DNA of 64,000 nt, from contig NZ_BAJY01000010.1 of assembly GCF_000613945.1 (NCBI RefSeq), positions 22,491-86,490 of the forward strand, read 5' to 3'. The position numbers and the translations under genes are program-made. This DNA comes from Prevotella falsenii DSM 22864 = JCM 15124. GTDB taxonomy: Bacteria; Bacteroidota; Bacteroidia; Bacteroidales; Bacteroidaceae. Shown here one piece after another: positions 63,983 through 64,000 of the stretch (position 1 is its first letter; every line of letters starts with the position of its first letter). A model generated the notes under the pieces. That model ran no database searches. It was given only the letters and a program-made list of their open reading frames with translations, and was not told the DNA's origin.

Positions 63983-64000
63983 GTGTACCTTTGCGTTGTT

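Noticed and set aside
1..64000. tRNA, rRNA or known riboswitch genes
   Set aside because: No cloverleaf with conserved T-arm sequence, no rRNA-like segment and no recognised riboswitch core was found on reading the intergenic regions; a covariance search was not possible.

Overview
The window reads as chromosomal DNA of a Bacteroidota member, most likely an oral-type Prevotella. Supporting signs are a FeoA-FeoB fusion, a PorE-type lipoprotein of the type IX secretion system, GLPGLI, DUF5686, DUF5687, DUF4491 and DUF4492 proteins, TonB-receptor-like barrels, an inositol-phospholipid operon, A-rich start regions without clear Shine-Dalgarno sites, and TTTG-N19/20-TAnnTTTG promoters. The genus is inferred; no rRNA gene is present. 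No tRNA, rRNA, CRISPR array, transposase or phage gene was seen.

Layout. 1-5 kb: feoAB (cut by the edge), a YeiH-type exporter, an OmpA/glycine-zipper lipoprotein and proS. 5-12 kb (minus strand): porE, an RsmF-like methyltransferase, thyA and folA in one run, with topB upstream. 12.5-17.5 kb: DUF4491-rlmH, a phosphohexomutase, and a CobW GTPase with a cyclophilin. 17.8-20.8 kb: DUF4492-cydA-cydB. 21-26 kb: a TolC, HlyD and two ABC-2 permease export cassette without an ATPase. 26.7-28.2 kb: an isolated AT-rich KAP-type P-loop NTPase. 28.3-35.5 kb (minus): nucleotidyltransferase, ATP-grasp enzyme, CDP-alcohol phosphotransferase, HAD phosphatase, inositol-phosphate synthase and DUF5686 barrel. 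36-42.6 kb: DUF5687 membrane protein, ABC ATPase, two GLPGLI proteins and an outer-membrane barrel. 43-52.7 kb: mutS2, gamma-carbonic anhydrase, DUF2520-kdsC-S41-maf, a GNAT-like protein, a membrane methyltransferase and kdsB. 53-57 kb: ftsY, rimO, HU and a membrane-spanning HU-LysM protein. 57.6-64 kb: a radical SAM protein, dipeptidyl peptidase IV and another outer-membrane barrel.

Two patterns run across the window. First, intergenic DNA carries several repeat families: seven copies of a roughly 200-bp element whose core is a 22-bp-period tandem array; four arrays in which CTAG recurs exactly every 9 bp, at least two of them 25-26 bp beyond one end of that element; two further 22-bp-period arrays; a 62-bp stem-loop repeat in two copies; and a palindromic CCAAATCGG repeat. 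Second, five genes (DUF4491, cydA, ftsY, dpp4 and the last barrel) are each interrupted by what looks like one missing base. Since ftsY is normally essential, uncorrected sequencing deletions are the simplest explanation.

The most biologically interesting items are the intergenic repeat system, the inositol-lipid operon with its uncharacterised ATP-grasp and DUF5686 members, the HU-membrane-LysM protein, and the lone KAP NTPase.
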